From Nocardia puris (lineage in GTDB: Bacteria > Actinomycetota > Actinomycetes > Mycobacteriales > Mycobacteriaceae): a stretch of 64,000 bases of DNA. Below are positions 17,014 through 24,986 of the stretch, piece after piece. A program made the position numbers and the translations under genes. The first letter of the stretch is position 1; every line of letters begins with the position of its first letter. The DNA is taken from positions 1-64,000 of the forward strand of contig NZ_QNRE01000009.1 in the NCBI RefSeq assembly GCF_003315035.1. Direction: 5' to 3'. The notes below the pieces were generated by a model. The model was not told the DNA's origin. It saw only the letters and a list, made by a program, of their open reading frames with translations, and searched no databases.

Positions 17014-18102
17014 TCAGGCCGAGGCGACCTTGTCCAGGGTCGGGTAATCGGTGTACCCGGTGTGGTCGCCGCCGTAGAAGGTGGCCTGGTCGGGGGTGTT
17101 GTACGGCCCGCCCGCCTTGATCCTGGCGTCCAGATCGGGGTTGGCCAGCCACAGCGCACCCAGCGTGACGGCGTCGGCGACACCGGACTCGAGCGCCTCG
17201 GTGGCGGCCTCGACGGTGGCCGGGAAGGCCTCCGGGGTGGGGTGCGGGTTGAGGATGAAGGTGCCGGGCCACGCGGCGCGCAGGGTCTTGGTCAGCTCGC
17301 GGCTGCCGCCCTCGATGATGTGCACGTAGGCCAGGTTCAACTCGGCCAGCTTGCTCAGCAGCTCGGTGTAGAGCGGCGCCGGGTCGGCCTCGACGATGTT
17401 GTTGAACGGGTTGGCCGGCGAGAGGCGGATGCCGGTGCGGTCGGCGCCGATGGCGTTGATCACCGCGGACGCGACCTCGAGGACCACGCGGATCTTGTTC
17501 TCGACCGAACCGCCGTACTCGTCGGTGCGCAGGTTGGTGTTGTCGGCCAGGAACTGGTGCAGCAGGTAGCCGTTGGCACCGTGCAGCTCGACACCGTCGA
17601 AGCCGGCGTCGATGGCGTTGCGCGCGGCCGAGACGAAATCGGCGACGGTGGTCTTGATGTCCTCGACGGTCAGCTCCCGCGGGGTGGGGTGATCGATCAT
17701 GCCGTCGGGGGTGAACAGCTGCTCACCGCTGGCCACGGCCGAGGGCGCGACCGGCAGGGCGCCGTCCGGGTACAGGGCCGGGTGGCCGATGCGGCCGGTG
17801 TGGGTCAGCTGGGCGAAGATGCGCCCGCCCGCGTTGTGCACCGCGTCGGTGACCGCGCGCCACGCCTCGACCTGCTCGGCCGCGTGCAGGCCGGGGGTGA
17901 GGAAGTAACCCTGCCCGATGACGCTGGGCTGGTTGCTTTCGCTGATGATCAGGCCCGCACTGGCCCGCTGTGCGTAGTACTCCGCGGTGAGCTCGGTGAC
18001 ACGTCCGTCGAGGGTGGCCCGGTTACGGGTCATCGGCGCCATGAACAGGCGGCTCGGGAGCTCCAACTTGCCGATCGTGATCGGCTCGAACAGGGTGCTC
18101 AC
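17014..18102 (-). CDS. Old yellow enzyme family alkene reductase (NADH:flavin oxidoreductase)
   Basis: 362-residue TIM-barrel flavoprotein that binds FMN and reduces activated alkenes or nitro compounds. It shows LFMAPMTRNRA at the N terminus, IFAQLTHTGR, the active-site block VELHGANGYLLHQF, RTDEYGGSVENK and the late VTLGALWLANPDL phosphate-binding region. The length is typical of the NemA/xenobiotic reductase group. It is divergent from the MarR gene, with two near-identical palindromes in the 129-base gap, so it is very likely the MarR target. The inducer is probably an electrophilic compound. Confidence 0.93.
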   Translation of the reverse strand: MSTLFEPITIGKLELPSRLFMAPMTRNRATLDGRVTELTAEYYAQRASAGLIISESNQPSVIGQGYFLTPGLHAAEQVEAWRAVTDAVHNAGGRIFAQLTHTGRIGHPALYPDGALPVAPSAVASGEQLFTPDGMIDHPTPRELTVEDIKTTVADFVSAARNAIDAGFDGVELHGANGYLLHQFLADNTNLRTDEYGGSVENKIRVVLEVASAVINAIGADRTGIRLSPANPFNNIVEADPAPLYTELLSKLAELNLAYVHIIEGGSRELTKTLRAAWPGTFILNPHPTPEAFPATVEAATEALESGVADAVTLGALWLANPDLDARIKAGGPYNTPDQATFYGGDHTGYTDYPTLDKVASA

Positions 18103-18147
18103 CTTGACTCCTTCTGCTTGGGTCGCGCGCGGCAGCCCCGGCGCGAA

Positions 18148-18166
18148 TACTTTATCGAATCAAGCG
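18148..18166. promoter_or_regulatory. Putative MarR operator 1
   Basis: TACTTTATCGAATCAAGCG matches the perfect palindrome at 18182-18200 at 15 of 19 positions. It lies closer to the reductase gene, so it probably covers that promoter. Centre-to-centre distance to the second site is 34 bases, about three helical turns. Confidence 0.6.
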
Positions 18167-18181
18167 CTATCGTGGCACAGG

Positions 18182-18200
18182 TGCTTGATCGGATCAAGCA
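18182..18200. promoter_or_regulatory. Putative MarR operator 2 (perfect palindrome)
   Basis: TGCTTGATCGGATCAAGCA is a perfect 9-1-9 palindrome 31 bases upstream of the MarR start. MarR proteins usually bind such 16-20-bp palindromes and repress their own divergent operon. Confidence 0.7.
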
Positions 18201-18231
18201 TTCCACTCAACGTTGGCATAGAATTCGCGTT

Positions 18232-18672
18232 ATGGCAGTTCCGGCAGGCCCCGTACGCGCGTCCACCGACCTCGAGCGCGTGATGTTCGACTTCGTGGAC
18301 GCCTACAACCACGCCTTCGAGGCGGCGGCGCGCGAGCACTCGATGAGCATGGCGCACGCCTGCGTCCTCGGCCGGGTCGGCACCCGCCGCGGCATGGGCG
18401 AACTGGCCGAGGAACTCGGCTGCGACGCCTCCAACATCACCCAGATCGTCACCCGGCTGGAGGGGCGGTCCCTGGTGCGGCGCGAGCCGAACCCCGAGGA
18501 CCGCCGCTTCCGCCAGATCGTGCGCACCCCGGCGGGCGACGTCGTCAACGACGCCTTCGAGGAGTCCTTCGACTTCCCCCGCCGCGCGGTCGACGGCCTC
18601 ACCGACGAGGAACAGCAGCAGCTCGCCGCCCTGCTCCACAAGGCCCTGGCCGCGCAGAGGCCCACGGCCTGA
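18232..18672 (+). CDS. MarR family transcriptional regulator
   Basis: 146-residue winged-helix regulator. The recognition region GELAEELGCDASNITQIVTRLEGRSLV, followed by the wing RREPNPEDRRFRQIVRTPAG, is classic MarR. ATG 18232 is selected because the protein then begins directly before the dimerisation helix. It is divergent from the alkene reductase gene and preceded by two operator-like palindromes, which implies autorepression and control of the reductase. Confidence 0.92.
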   Translation: MAVPAGPVRASTDLERVMFDFVDAYNHAFEAAAREHSMSMAHACVLGRVGTRRGMGELAEELGCDASNITQIVTRLEGRSLVRREPNPEDRRFRQIVRTPAGDVVNDAFEESFDFPRRAVDGLTDEEQQQLAALLHKALAAQRPTA

Positions 18673-18867
18673 ACAACACTCGGCACGCGCGGCCGATGGC
18701 TCGAATCGCCCGGTCGCCGGCCGAGAGTCCGGGCCGACTTGCCTGCTCAACAGCATCGATACGTATCTGCCCGGCGAAGGGAAAATCATCGCCCGCCGCA
18801 CCGTTTGACTTCCGGAACAGCGGGAACCTCGATTCCGCACATTGTTACTCGGTATGTGGGAATTGCC

Positions 18868-19263
18868 ATGATCATCATTCTCGGAGTCCTCGTCGCGGTG
18901 CTGGCGGTCGCCGCCGGTGTGGCCGGAGTCGCCGCCAACACCGGCGATGCCAACCGCCTCGGCAGCGAGTTCTCGGTATTCGACTACCAGTTCGGCGGCA
19001 CCACCGGTGAGCTGTTCCTCCTCGGCATCGTCGTCGGCCTGGTCGGCGGTGTGGGCGTGAGCCTCACGCTCAGCGGCGTCTTCCGGTCCACCCGCAAGAA
19101 CATGGCGGTCCGGCGCGAATTGCGGGAATCGCGGCGGGTGGCCGCCGCGGCGCGCGCCGATCACACCGGTGATCGGAAATCGACGGCGCGCACGCCACAG
19201 TGGCGGGTTCCGCAATTCCTGCGCAAATCCGGCTCCCCCACTCGCGGCGCCACCACCAAATAA
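18868..19263 (+). CDS. Small two-helix membrane protein
   Basis: 131 residues from ATG 18868. A hydrophobic helix at residues 1-26 (MIIILGVLVAVLAVAAGVAG) and a second at about 49-75 (ELFLLGIVVGLVGGVGVSL) are followed by a basic, Arg-rich cytoplasmic tail of about 55 residues. It resembles small actinobacterial LapA-like or unknown envelope proteins, but I do not recognise a family. It is followed 33 bases later by another small membrane protein, so the two are probably co-expressed. Confidence 0.75.
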   Translation: MIIILGVLVAVLAVAAGVAGVAANTGDANRLGSEFSVFDYQFGGTTGELFLLGIVVGLVGGVGVSLTLSGVFRSTRKNMAVRRELRESRRVAAAARADHTGDRKSTARTPQWRVPQFLRKSGSPTRGATTK

Positions 19264-19296
19264 TTCGAACTGAAATACTCGATCGGAAAGCTCGTC

Positions 19297-19452
19297 ATGA
19301 TCGTTCTCGGACTCGTTCTGCTCATCGTCGGATATCTGCTCGGATTCGGGCTGCTGATCACCGCCGGCGTCATCCTGCTCCTCATCGGCGCGGTGCTGTA
19401 TATCGCCGGTTCGGTGGGCCGCCCGGTGCGCGGCCGCCGCCACTATTTCTGA
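19297..19452 (+). CDS. Small hydrophobic protein, DUF6131-like
   Basis: 51-residue protein. Residues 1-40 form one or two hydrophobic helices (MIVLGLVLLIVGYLLGFGLL, then ITAGVILLLIGAVLYIAGSV), and the protein ends in the basic tail GRRHYF. This pattern matches the short DUF6131 membrane proteins common in mycobacteria and nocardiae, from memory. The role is unknown; stress-related expression is plausible. Confidence 0.75.
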   Translation: MIVLGLVLLIVGYLLGFGLLITAGVILLLIGAVLYIAGSVGRPVRGRRHYF

Positions 19453-19488
19453 GTTCCTCCCCGACAGCGGCCGTGCCAGAATCACCGC

Positions 19489-20403
19489 ATGTCACGACCA
19501 GTCCCGACCGATCCCCTCGCGGGCCGCGTGCCCCTCGTCAACGCGCCGATGGGCGGTGCGGCGGGCGGTGCGCTCGCGGGCGCGGTTTCCGCGGCGGGCG
19601 GACTGGGGATGATCGGCATGGGCAGTTCCGGCACGCGCGCGGCACTGAGTCGGGAATTGGACCGCGTGCCCGAGGGGGTGCGCGTCGGAATCGGGGTGGT
19701 GGACTGGGTGGTTCGCCGCGAGCCCGCCCTGCTGGACCTCGCCCTCGAATCAGGCCCGCTGCTGCTGTCCGTCAGCTTCGGGACGGAACTGGACTGGATC
19801 GCCCGCGCCCACGCGGCCGGCATCCCCACCGCCGTCCAGGTCGCCGACACCGCGGAGGCCGAGGCCGCCCACCGCGCGGGCGCCGACCTCCTGGTGGCCC
19901 GTGGGCAAGAAGGCGGCGGGCACGGCCGCCCACTCCACAACCGCGACACCCTCCTCGCGAACGTGCTGCGCGTCACCGACCGCCCCGTACTCGCCGCCGG
20001 GGCGATCGCCACCGCCACCGACGTATCGCATGTCCTGTCCCTCGGCGCGGCGGGCGTATGGGTCGGCACCGCCTTCACCGCCTGCCGCGAAGCGCTCACC
20101 ACACCCGGCGAGCGCGCGGCCCTCCTCGCCGCCGACGGCGAAAACACCCTCCTCACTTCGATTTTCGACCAGGCCGCCGGCTACCCCTGGCCCCCGGACC
20201 TCCCCGAACGCGTCCTCGCCAACGACTTCACCCGCCGCTGGAGCACCGGCCTCACCGACCTCCCCACCGCCACCGCCGAACTCCACCGAGCCCTCACGGC
20301 CGACGACCCCCGCAACCGCCCCGTCAACGCCGGCCTCGGCGTGGGCAACCTGACCGAGGAAACCTCGGCCGCCGAGGTGGTGCGCAGGCTCGCGCCTCGC
20401 TGA
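19489..20403 (+). CDS. Nitronate monooxygenase-like FMN protein
   Basis: 304-residue TIM-barrel protein of the nitronate monooxygenase/2-nitropropane dioxygenase group, which oxidises toxic alkyl nitronates. VPLVNAPMGG at the N terminus, VARGQEGGGHGRP with the catalytic-type His, and the phosphate loop AAGAIATATDV...GAAGVWVGTAF are visible. ATG 19489 follows the small membrane gene by 36 bases. It is convergent with the ATC-hydrolase-like gene. Confidence 0.88.
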   Translation: MSRPVPTDPLAGRVPLVNAPMGGAAGGALAGAVSAAGGLGMIGMGSSGTRAALSRELDRVPEGVRVGIGVVDWVVRREPALLDLALESGPLLLSVSFGTELDWIARAHAAGIPTAVQVADTAEAEAAHRAGADLLVARGQEGGGHGRPLHNRDTLLANVLRVTDRPVLAAGAIATATDVSHVLSLGAAGVWVGTAFTACREALTTPGERAALLAADGENTLLTSIFDQAAGYPWPPDLPERVLANDFTRRWSTGLTDLPTATAELHRALTADDPRNRPVNAGLGVGNLTEETSAAEVVRRLAPR

Positions 20404-20489
20404 AACCCGTTGCCCGGCAACCTGAAACGTGATGGGCACCGCGATTACCGGACATGGTGCCTCGACGAGGAGCTTCACCGCTTCCACGG

Positions 20490-21175
20490 TCAGACTTGGT
20501 CCGGGGTCGCCTCCACGCGATCGAAGTGGAACGGCAGTGACTCCCGCCCCGGCCGATGGTCGTCGCGCGTTCGAAGCGGAATCCGTGCCGGTCGGGATCG
20601 ATGGCCGCGATCCAGGTGGCGTCGAACTCGCACATCTGCGGTGTCAACTCGGCGACGCCGTCGGCCCGCAGGACGTCGTGGTAGAAGCAGTGCCGGACGT
20701 TCACGTGGTAGCGGCGGTCGTCGTCGGCCGCGTGCTCGAAGACGAAACCGCGTCCGAAGGCGAAGGTTTCGCGGGACCGGCTGAGCTCGACCATGGCGGC
20801 GAACGGGTCCTCGACGGCGTCGAGCATCGCCCGCGTACCCGCACATAACGTGTCGGCGAGGGGTTCGACGAACGCCTTCCGCACGGCGACGCGCGCGGCG
20901 GTGCTCCCGAGCGCGGGCCGGAGGAACCGGTAGGCGAACACGAGCGCGAGCGTCATGCGCAGATTGTGGCGGGCGGGTTCGTCGACGACGCGATGTTCCT
21001 GTCGCACCGCCAATTCATCCAGGCGAGCGCGCATTTCGGGCACCGGGTCGCCGAGCCCGTGCGCACGCACGGTCCGGGCGACGCTGTCGAAGACCCCGTC
21101 GATGAGCAGGCGGGTGTCGCGCTCCGGATCGGGAACGTAGGCACCGGAATCGAGAGGGAACGGGTCGGTGTTCAC
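20490..21175 (-). pseudogene. L-2-amino-thiazoline-4-carboxylic acid hydrolase-like gene with a C-terminal frameshift
   Basis: The gene starts at GTG 21175 (AAAGGA upstream) and encodes an ATC-hydrolase-type protein with VNVRHCFYHDVLRADG and MCEFDATWIAAIDPDRHGF. Up to GRGGSHC it reads in one frame. The expected family ending (PFHFDRV...) lies in another frame and stops at 20490-20492. One missing C near 20538 explains this. As read, translation instead runs on to 20324 with a basic, low-complexity tail that overlaps the opposite gene. A real late frameshift and a sequencing error in a C run are equally possible. The family hydrolyses ATC in the cysteine-forming pathway. Confidence 0.75.
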
Positions 21176-21355
21176 CGTGCCGTCCTTTCGAGACGAGTCC
21201 GGTCTCGAAACACGGCCACCCGCGGGTCACGCAGCCGGCCGTGCTCGCTACCGAACGAGCACGCCGACGCACTCCACCGACCAACCTGGCGTCATCGATA
21301 TGTTGTCGATATTACGAGGTCAGGATGCCATGGGCGCGCCGCCCTGTCCACTCCC

Positions 21356-22126
21356 TCAGTCACGAGAAGGCAATTCGCACCCGTCGGGTCCGCAGGTCTC
21401 GTCGCTCGCGCCGATGGGCTGGAGGGTGGGTTGGTGGGTGGACCAGCCTTGGGTGAGGGCCTGGGTGAAGACGGCAGGAGGTTGGGCGCCGGAAACCGCG
21501 TATTTGCCGTCGAAGACGAAGAAGGGGACGCCGGTGATGCCGAGGCGGCTCGCCTCGGTCTCGTCGGCGCGGACGGCGTCGGCGTAGGCGGTGGGATCGG
21601 CGAGGACCGCGCGGACGGCGGCGGCGTCGAAACCCGCGTCGGCGGCGATCTCGACCAGGCGTTCGGCGCTGCCGAAGGCGGGGCGCGCGTCGGCGAAGTT
21701 GGCGCGGTAGAGGGCGTCGAGGAGGTCGGCCTGCCTGCCCTGCTCGTGGGCGAAGTGCAACAGCCGGTGCATGTCGAACGAGTTGCCGAAGTCGCGGCCC
21801 TCGGTCAGGTAGGTCAGGCCCAGCTCACCGGCCTGCGCGCCGATACCGCGCTCGTTGGCGGCGGCCTGCGCCTCGCTGATGCCGTACTTGCTCGCGATCT
21901 TCGCCACCACCGGCCCGGTCTCCTCGGGCCCCAGCGTGGGATCCAACTCGAACGAGCGATGCACCACCTCGACCTGCTCGCGCTGCGCGAACTCCCCCAG
22001 CGCGCGTTCGAACCGCGCCTTCCCCAGGTAGCAGAACGGGCAGTTGATGTCGGTCCAGATGTCTACGCGCACGTTTCTGGCAACACCCGCCGCCACCGGC
22101 CTGTTCCCCGGAGGGGTGTGTTTCAC
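21356..22126 (-). CDS. FrnE-like DsbA family disulfide oxidoreductase
   Basis: 256-residue thioredoxin-fold protein with the redox motif CPFC near residue 29, the helical insertion of the FrnE group (NSFDMHRLLHFAHEQGR), the cis-Pro region GITGVPFFVFDGKYAVSGAQ and a C-terminal TCGPDGCEL motif typical of actinobacterial members. No signal peptide is seen, so it is cytosolic. GTG 22126 overlaps the soxR stop by four bases (GTGA); an internal GTG at 22072 would give a start nearer family norms. Co-transcription with soxR suggests a part in redox-stress defence. Confidence 0.88.
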   Translation of the reverse strand: MKHTPPGNRPVAAGVARNVRVDIWTDINCPFCYLGKARFERALGEFAQREQVEVVHRSFELDPTLGPEETGPVVAKIASKYGISEAQAAANERGIGAQAGELGLTYLTEGRDFGNSFDMHRLLHFAHEQGRQADLLDALYRANFADARPAFGSAERLVEIAADAGFDAAAVRAVLADPTAYADAVRADETEASRLGITGVPFFVFDGKYAVSGAQPPAVFTQALTQGWSTHQPTLQPIGASDETCGPDGCELPSRD

Positions 22127-22587
22127 CAGACGTCGTCCGCGTCGTAGTGCAACCGGCGCGGCCCCGGCCCTTCCACCGAGAGCCGGTCCCCGGGGTTGAG
22201 GACCCGGCAGGTGTTCAGCGACAGGCAGCCGCAGCCGAGGCAGCCGGTGAGCTCCTCTTCGAGCCGTTCGATCTCCCGCCGCCTGGCCTCGAGCCGGCGA
22301 TGCCAGCGCGCGGAGATGCGCCGCCAGTCGCGTTTGCCCGGCATCCGGTCCTGCGGGAGGTCGGCGAACATCTCCGCGACTTCGGCGAGCGGAATGCCGA
22401 AACGCCGCGCCGCCAAGATGATCCCGAGCCTGCGCAGCACGTAGCGCGCGTAGCGGCGCTGGTTGCCCGACGTGCGCACCGACGAGATGAGCCCTTGCTC
22501 TTCGTAATAGCGCACGGCGCTGGTGGCGATCCCCGCGCGCTGGGCCACCTCCCCCACGGTCAGCAAGTCCTTCGGCGTGTAATTCAC
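22123..22587 (-). CDS. soxR: SoxR redox-sensing MerR family regulator
   Basis: 154 residues from GTG 22587, the same length as E. coli SoxR. The MerR helix-turn-helix (TVGEVAQRAGIATSAVRYYEEQGLI), the GNQRRY wing and the [2Fe-2S] cluster ligands CLGCGCLSLNTC (C-x2-C-x-C-x5-C) are all present. GTG 22587 is preferred because GAGGAG precedes it; ATG at 22602 has no ribosome site. It is divergent from an MFS pump gene whose promoter has a 19-base spacer with a dyad, the layout that MerR proteins activate. In actinomycetes SoxR usually senses redox-active metabolites rather than superoxide. Confidence 0.95.
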   Translation of the reverse strand: MNYTPKDLLTVGEVAQRAGIATSAVRYYEEQGLISSVRTSGNQRRYARYVLRRLGIILAARRFGIPLAEVAEMFADLPQDRMPGKRDWRRISARWHRRLEARRREIERLEEELTGCLGCGCLSLNTCRVLNPGDRLSVEGPGPRRLHYDADDVW

Positions 22588-22610
22588 CGCACTCCTCGGC
22601 ATCCGGTGTG

Positions 22611-22641
22611 TTGACTTCAAGTCAACCTTAACTTTTAGTTT
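22611..22641 (+). promoter_or_regulatory. SoxR-type promoter of the MFS gene
   Basis: TTGACT (22611-22616) and TAGTTT (22636-22641) are separated by 19 bases, the over-long spacer of MerR-activated promoters. The dyad AAGTCAACCTTAACTT (22619-22634) lies in the spacer, and the palindrome GTTGACTTCAAGTCAAC (22610-22626) overlaps the -35. The soxR start is on the other side. Confidence 0.65.
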
Positions 22642-22663
22642 GGCGTGCGTGGAACTCTCCCCT

Positions 22664-24052
22664 GTGAAACAAGACCTGGCGCCCAGCGGCTCGTGGCGCA
22701 CGCTCTTCGGCAGGCCTCACCTGCCCGTCGTCGTGGTACTGGCCGGCGGCGTCGGCCTGTACGCGATGAACCTGTACTTCACCGCGGCGTTGATGCCGTC
22801 GGTGGTGCACGACCTGGGGGGCGCGCGGTATTTCGCGTGGGCCTCGACCGGGTACCTCATCACGGCGGTGATCGCGACGGTGCTGGTCGGCCGCTTCCTG
22901 CGCTCACGCGGCCCGGCCCGCTCCTACCTGATCGCGTACACGGTGTTCGCGCTCGGCACGGCGCTGGGCGCGGTGAGCCCGACGATGGAACTGTTCGTCG
23001 CGGGCCGGGCCGTACAAGGGTTCGGCGCGGGACTGCTCACCGGACTCGGCTACGCGGTGATCCGGTCCGTGCTGCCCGCCGGACTCTGGACTCGCGCAAC
23101 AGGTCTGGTGTCGGCGATGTTCGGCGTCGGCGCGCTCGTCGGCCCGGCGGCGGGCGGCGCGTTCGCCGAACTCGACGCGTGGCGGCTCGCGTTCGCGATG
23201 CTGGTCGCGCTCGCACTCGCACTCGTCGTCCTGACCGTCCGCGCGCTGCCGGGCGCCGCGCCCGCCCGATCCGGCCCCGGCGCGGCCGTGCCCGTCCTCC
23301 CCATCCTCGCCCTCGCGCTCACGGCCGCGGTGATGAGCATCGGATCGACCGCCACCGGCGCGCTCGTGCCGGTGTGCATCGGATTGGGCATCGCCCTGCT
23401 CGCCACCTTCCTCGTGCTCGACGCGCGCACCCCGAACGGCGTGCTGCCCCGCTCGACCTACGCGCGCGGCAACCCCCTGAAGTGGGTCTATCTGACGGTC
23501 GCCGCCCTGTGCGCGGGCGTGATGACCGAGAACTTCATCCCCCTGTTCGGCCAGGAACTCGCGGGCCTCACGCCGCTGCTCGCCGGTTTCCTCGGCGCCG
23601 CGCTGTCCTTCGGATGGGTTGTCGCGCAACTGTTCAGCGTGAACGCCTCGCCCACCACCGCGCCCGGTCTGGTCCGGCTCGCGCCGTGGTTGCTCGCCGG
23701 TGGTCTGGGCGGATACGGGCTGCTCCAGTTCGCCGGGGCGGGCGCCGGTGTGGTGATCGCGTGGACGGTACTGCTGTTCATCGCCGGCGCCGGTATCGGC
23801 TTGGCCTTCCCGCACCTGTCGGTCGCCGCGATGAGCAGCAGCGCCGACGAGGGCGAGGGCGCCAAGGCGGCCGCGGCCGTCAGCACGACCCAACTGATCG
23901 CCTACACCCTCACCTCCGCCATAGCGGGCAACCTCCTCGCCCTCGGCGGGGAGGATATGGCCGCGTCGGCCCGCTGGGTCGTCCTGGGGATCGCGGCACT
24001 CGTATTCCTCGGTACCGCAACCGCTTTCGCGGCGACCCGGAGAACCACCTGA
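22664..24052 (+). CDS. MFS efflux transporter, probable SoxR target
   Basis: About 462 residues with roughly 12-14 hydrophobic helices. The motif-A-like loop VGRFLRSRGPARSY follows helix 2 and GRAVQGFGAG is the drug-efflux motif, as in DHA-type exporters. GTG 22664 is taken as start; GTG 22649 is an in-frame alternative without a ribosome site. The gene sits behind a MerR-type promoter divergent from soxR, so export of redox-active or quinone-like compounds is likely. Such SoxR-pump pairs often protect producers from their own metabolites. Confidence 0.9.
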   Translation: MKQDLAPSGSWRTLFGRPHLPVVVVLAGGVGLYAMNLYFTAALMPSVVHDLGGARYFAWASTGYLITAVIATVLVGRFLRSRGPARSYLIAYTVFALGTALGAVSPTMELFVAGRAVQGFGAGLLTGLGYAVIRSVLPAGLWTRATGLVSAMFGVGALVGPAAGGAFAELDAWRLAFAMLVALALALVVLTVRALPGAAPARSGPGAAVPVLPILALALTAAVMSIGSTATGALVPVCIGLGIALLATFLVLDARTPNGVLPRSTYARGNPLKWVYLTVAALCAGVMTENFIPLFGQELAGLTPLLAGFLGAALSFGWVVAQLFSVNASPTTAPGLVRLAPWLLAGGLGGYGLLQFAGAGAGVVIAWTVLLFIAGAGIGLAFPHLSVAAMSSSADEGEGAKAAAAVSTTQLIAYTLTSAIAGNLLALGGEDMAASARWVVLGIAALVFLGTATAFAATRRTT

Positions 24053-24099
24053 CGACGCGGGCCGGCTTCGTCCACCGGCGGAAACCGAACCGCGTCGTC
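24051..24099 (+). terminator. Inverted repeat at the end of the MFS gene
   Basis: GACGACGCGG (24051-24060) pairs perfectly with CCGCGTCGTC (24090-24099), and an inner GCCGG/CCGGC pair lies in the loop. It begins at the stop codon and may end the transcript, although no T-run follows. Confidence 0.4.
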
Positions 24100-24353
24100 A
24101 CCGGCGAGCAGGTGGAGCGACGGCCCAGCGGACGTGCACGGCCGGAAAGCCTTGCCACACCGGCGCCGCCCTGCCCGCAGCCGACTACCGCCATCCGGAA
24201 CCCTTTGCGGGACAACAGGTTATCGGCGCGGGCAACGACCGTGTGGATCGCAGGCGAACCGACCGAACACGCCGGGGTGACACCGGTGAGCCTTCCGAGA
24301 CGATCGGCGTCACCCCGAACGTCGCGATACGCCTCCGGAAACGGTTGATCCCC
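24053..24353. other. Intergenic region, about 300 bp
   Basis: Lies between the convergent MFS and DUF3145 genes. Apart from the inverted repeat at its left end I see no supported gene, repeat or RNA. Confidence 0.5.
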
Positions 24354-24890
24354 TCACCCCACGTCGCGGCGCAGCCAGGTGACTTCCGCCCCCACTCCCC
24401 CGTCACCCGACCGGTACACCTCGAGGTCGTCGTCCCACGGCGTGCCGAGCGCGCGATCGATCTCGGCGGCCAGGTCGTAGGCCGAGTACTTCCCGAGTTC
24501 GCGCGCGGCTTGCAGCATGGTGCGCAACCGCATCTCGCCCAGCGTCACATCGCCGTTGGCGCCGGTGGATCCGTGGAACAGGCCGAGACCGGGCACGAAA
24601 CTGTAGCGCTCGCCGTCGACGCCGTCGCTCGGATCCTCGGTCACCTCGAACCGCAGGACCGGCCAGGAGCGCAGCGATTGGGCGATGCGGGAGGCCGTGC
24701 CGACCGGTCCGATCCAGTCGCTGGTGGCGCGCAGATGACCGTCGGCGGGCTGGGCGGTCCAGCGGAGTTTGGCGGGGGAACCGAGGGCGGAGGTGAGCGC
24801 CCACTCGACATGCGGGCACAGCGCGGCCGGCGACGAGTGGATCCACACCACACCCGCCGTCGAGTCCGCGAACTGACTCGATGCGCGCAC
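24354..24890 (-). CDS. DUF3145 family protein
   Basis: 178 residues, matching from memory the DUF3145 family of mycolic actinobacteria: the start RASSQFADSTAGVVWIHSSP, the CPHVEWAL block and LGEMRLRTMLQAARELGKYS are conserved in family members. The function is unknown. GTG 24890 is chosen because GGAGG lies 8 bases upstream and the protein then begins at the usual family start; GTG 24893 and 24899 are in-frame alternatives. It is probably cytosolic, since no signal or membrane helix is seen. Confidence 0.85.
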   Translation of the reverse strand: MRASSQFADSTAGVVWIHSSPAALCPHVEWALTSALGSPAKLRWTAQPADGHLRATSDWIGPVGTASRIAQSLRSWPVLRFEVTEDPSDGVDGERYSFVPGLGLFHGSTGANGDVTLGEMRLRTMLQAARELGKYSAYDLAAEIDRALGTPWDDDLEVYRSGDGGVGAEVTWLRRDVG

Positions 24891-24986
24891 CACTGACACC
24901 TCCAGCTCCGACGAGGGACGTCTTCCCCAACGGCCCGTCTCGGCTGGCGTTGCCCGAGTTTACTGGAGTGTCCGGAGTTACGTCTG

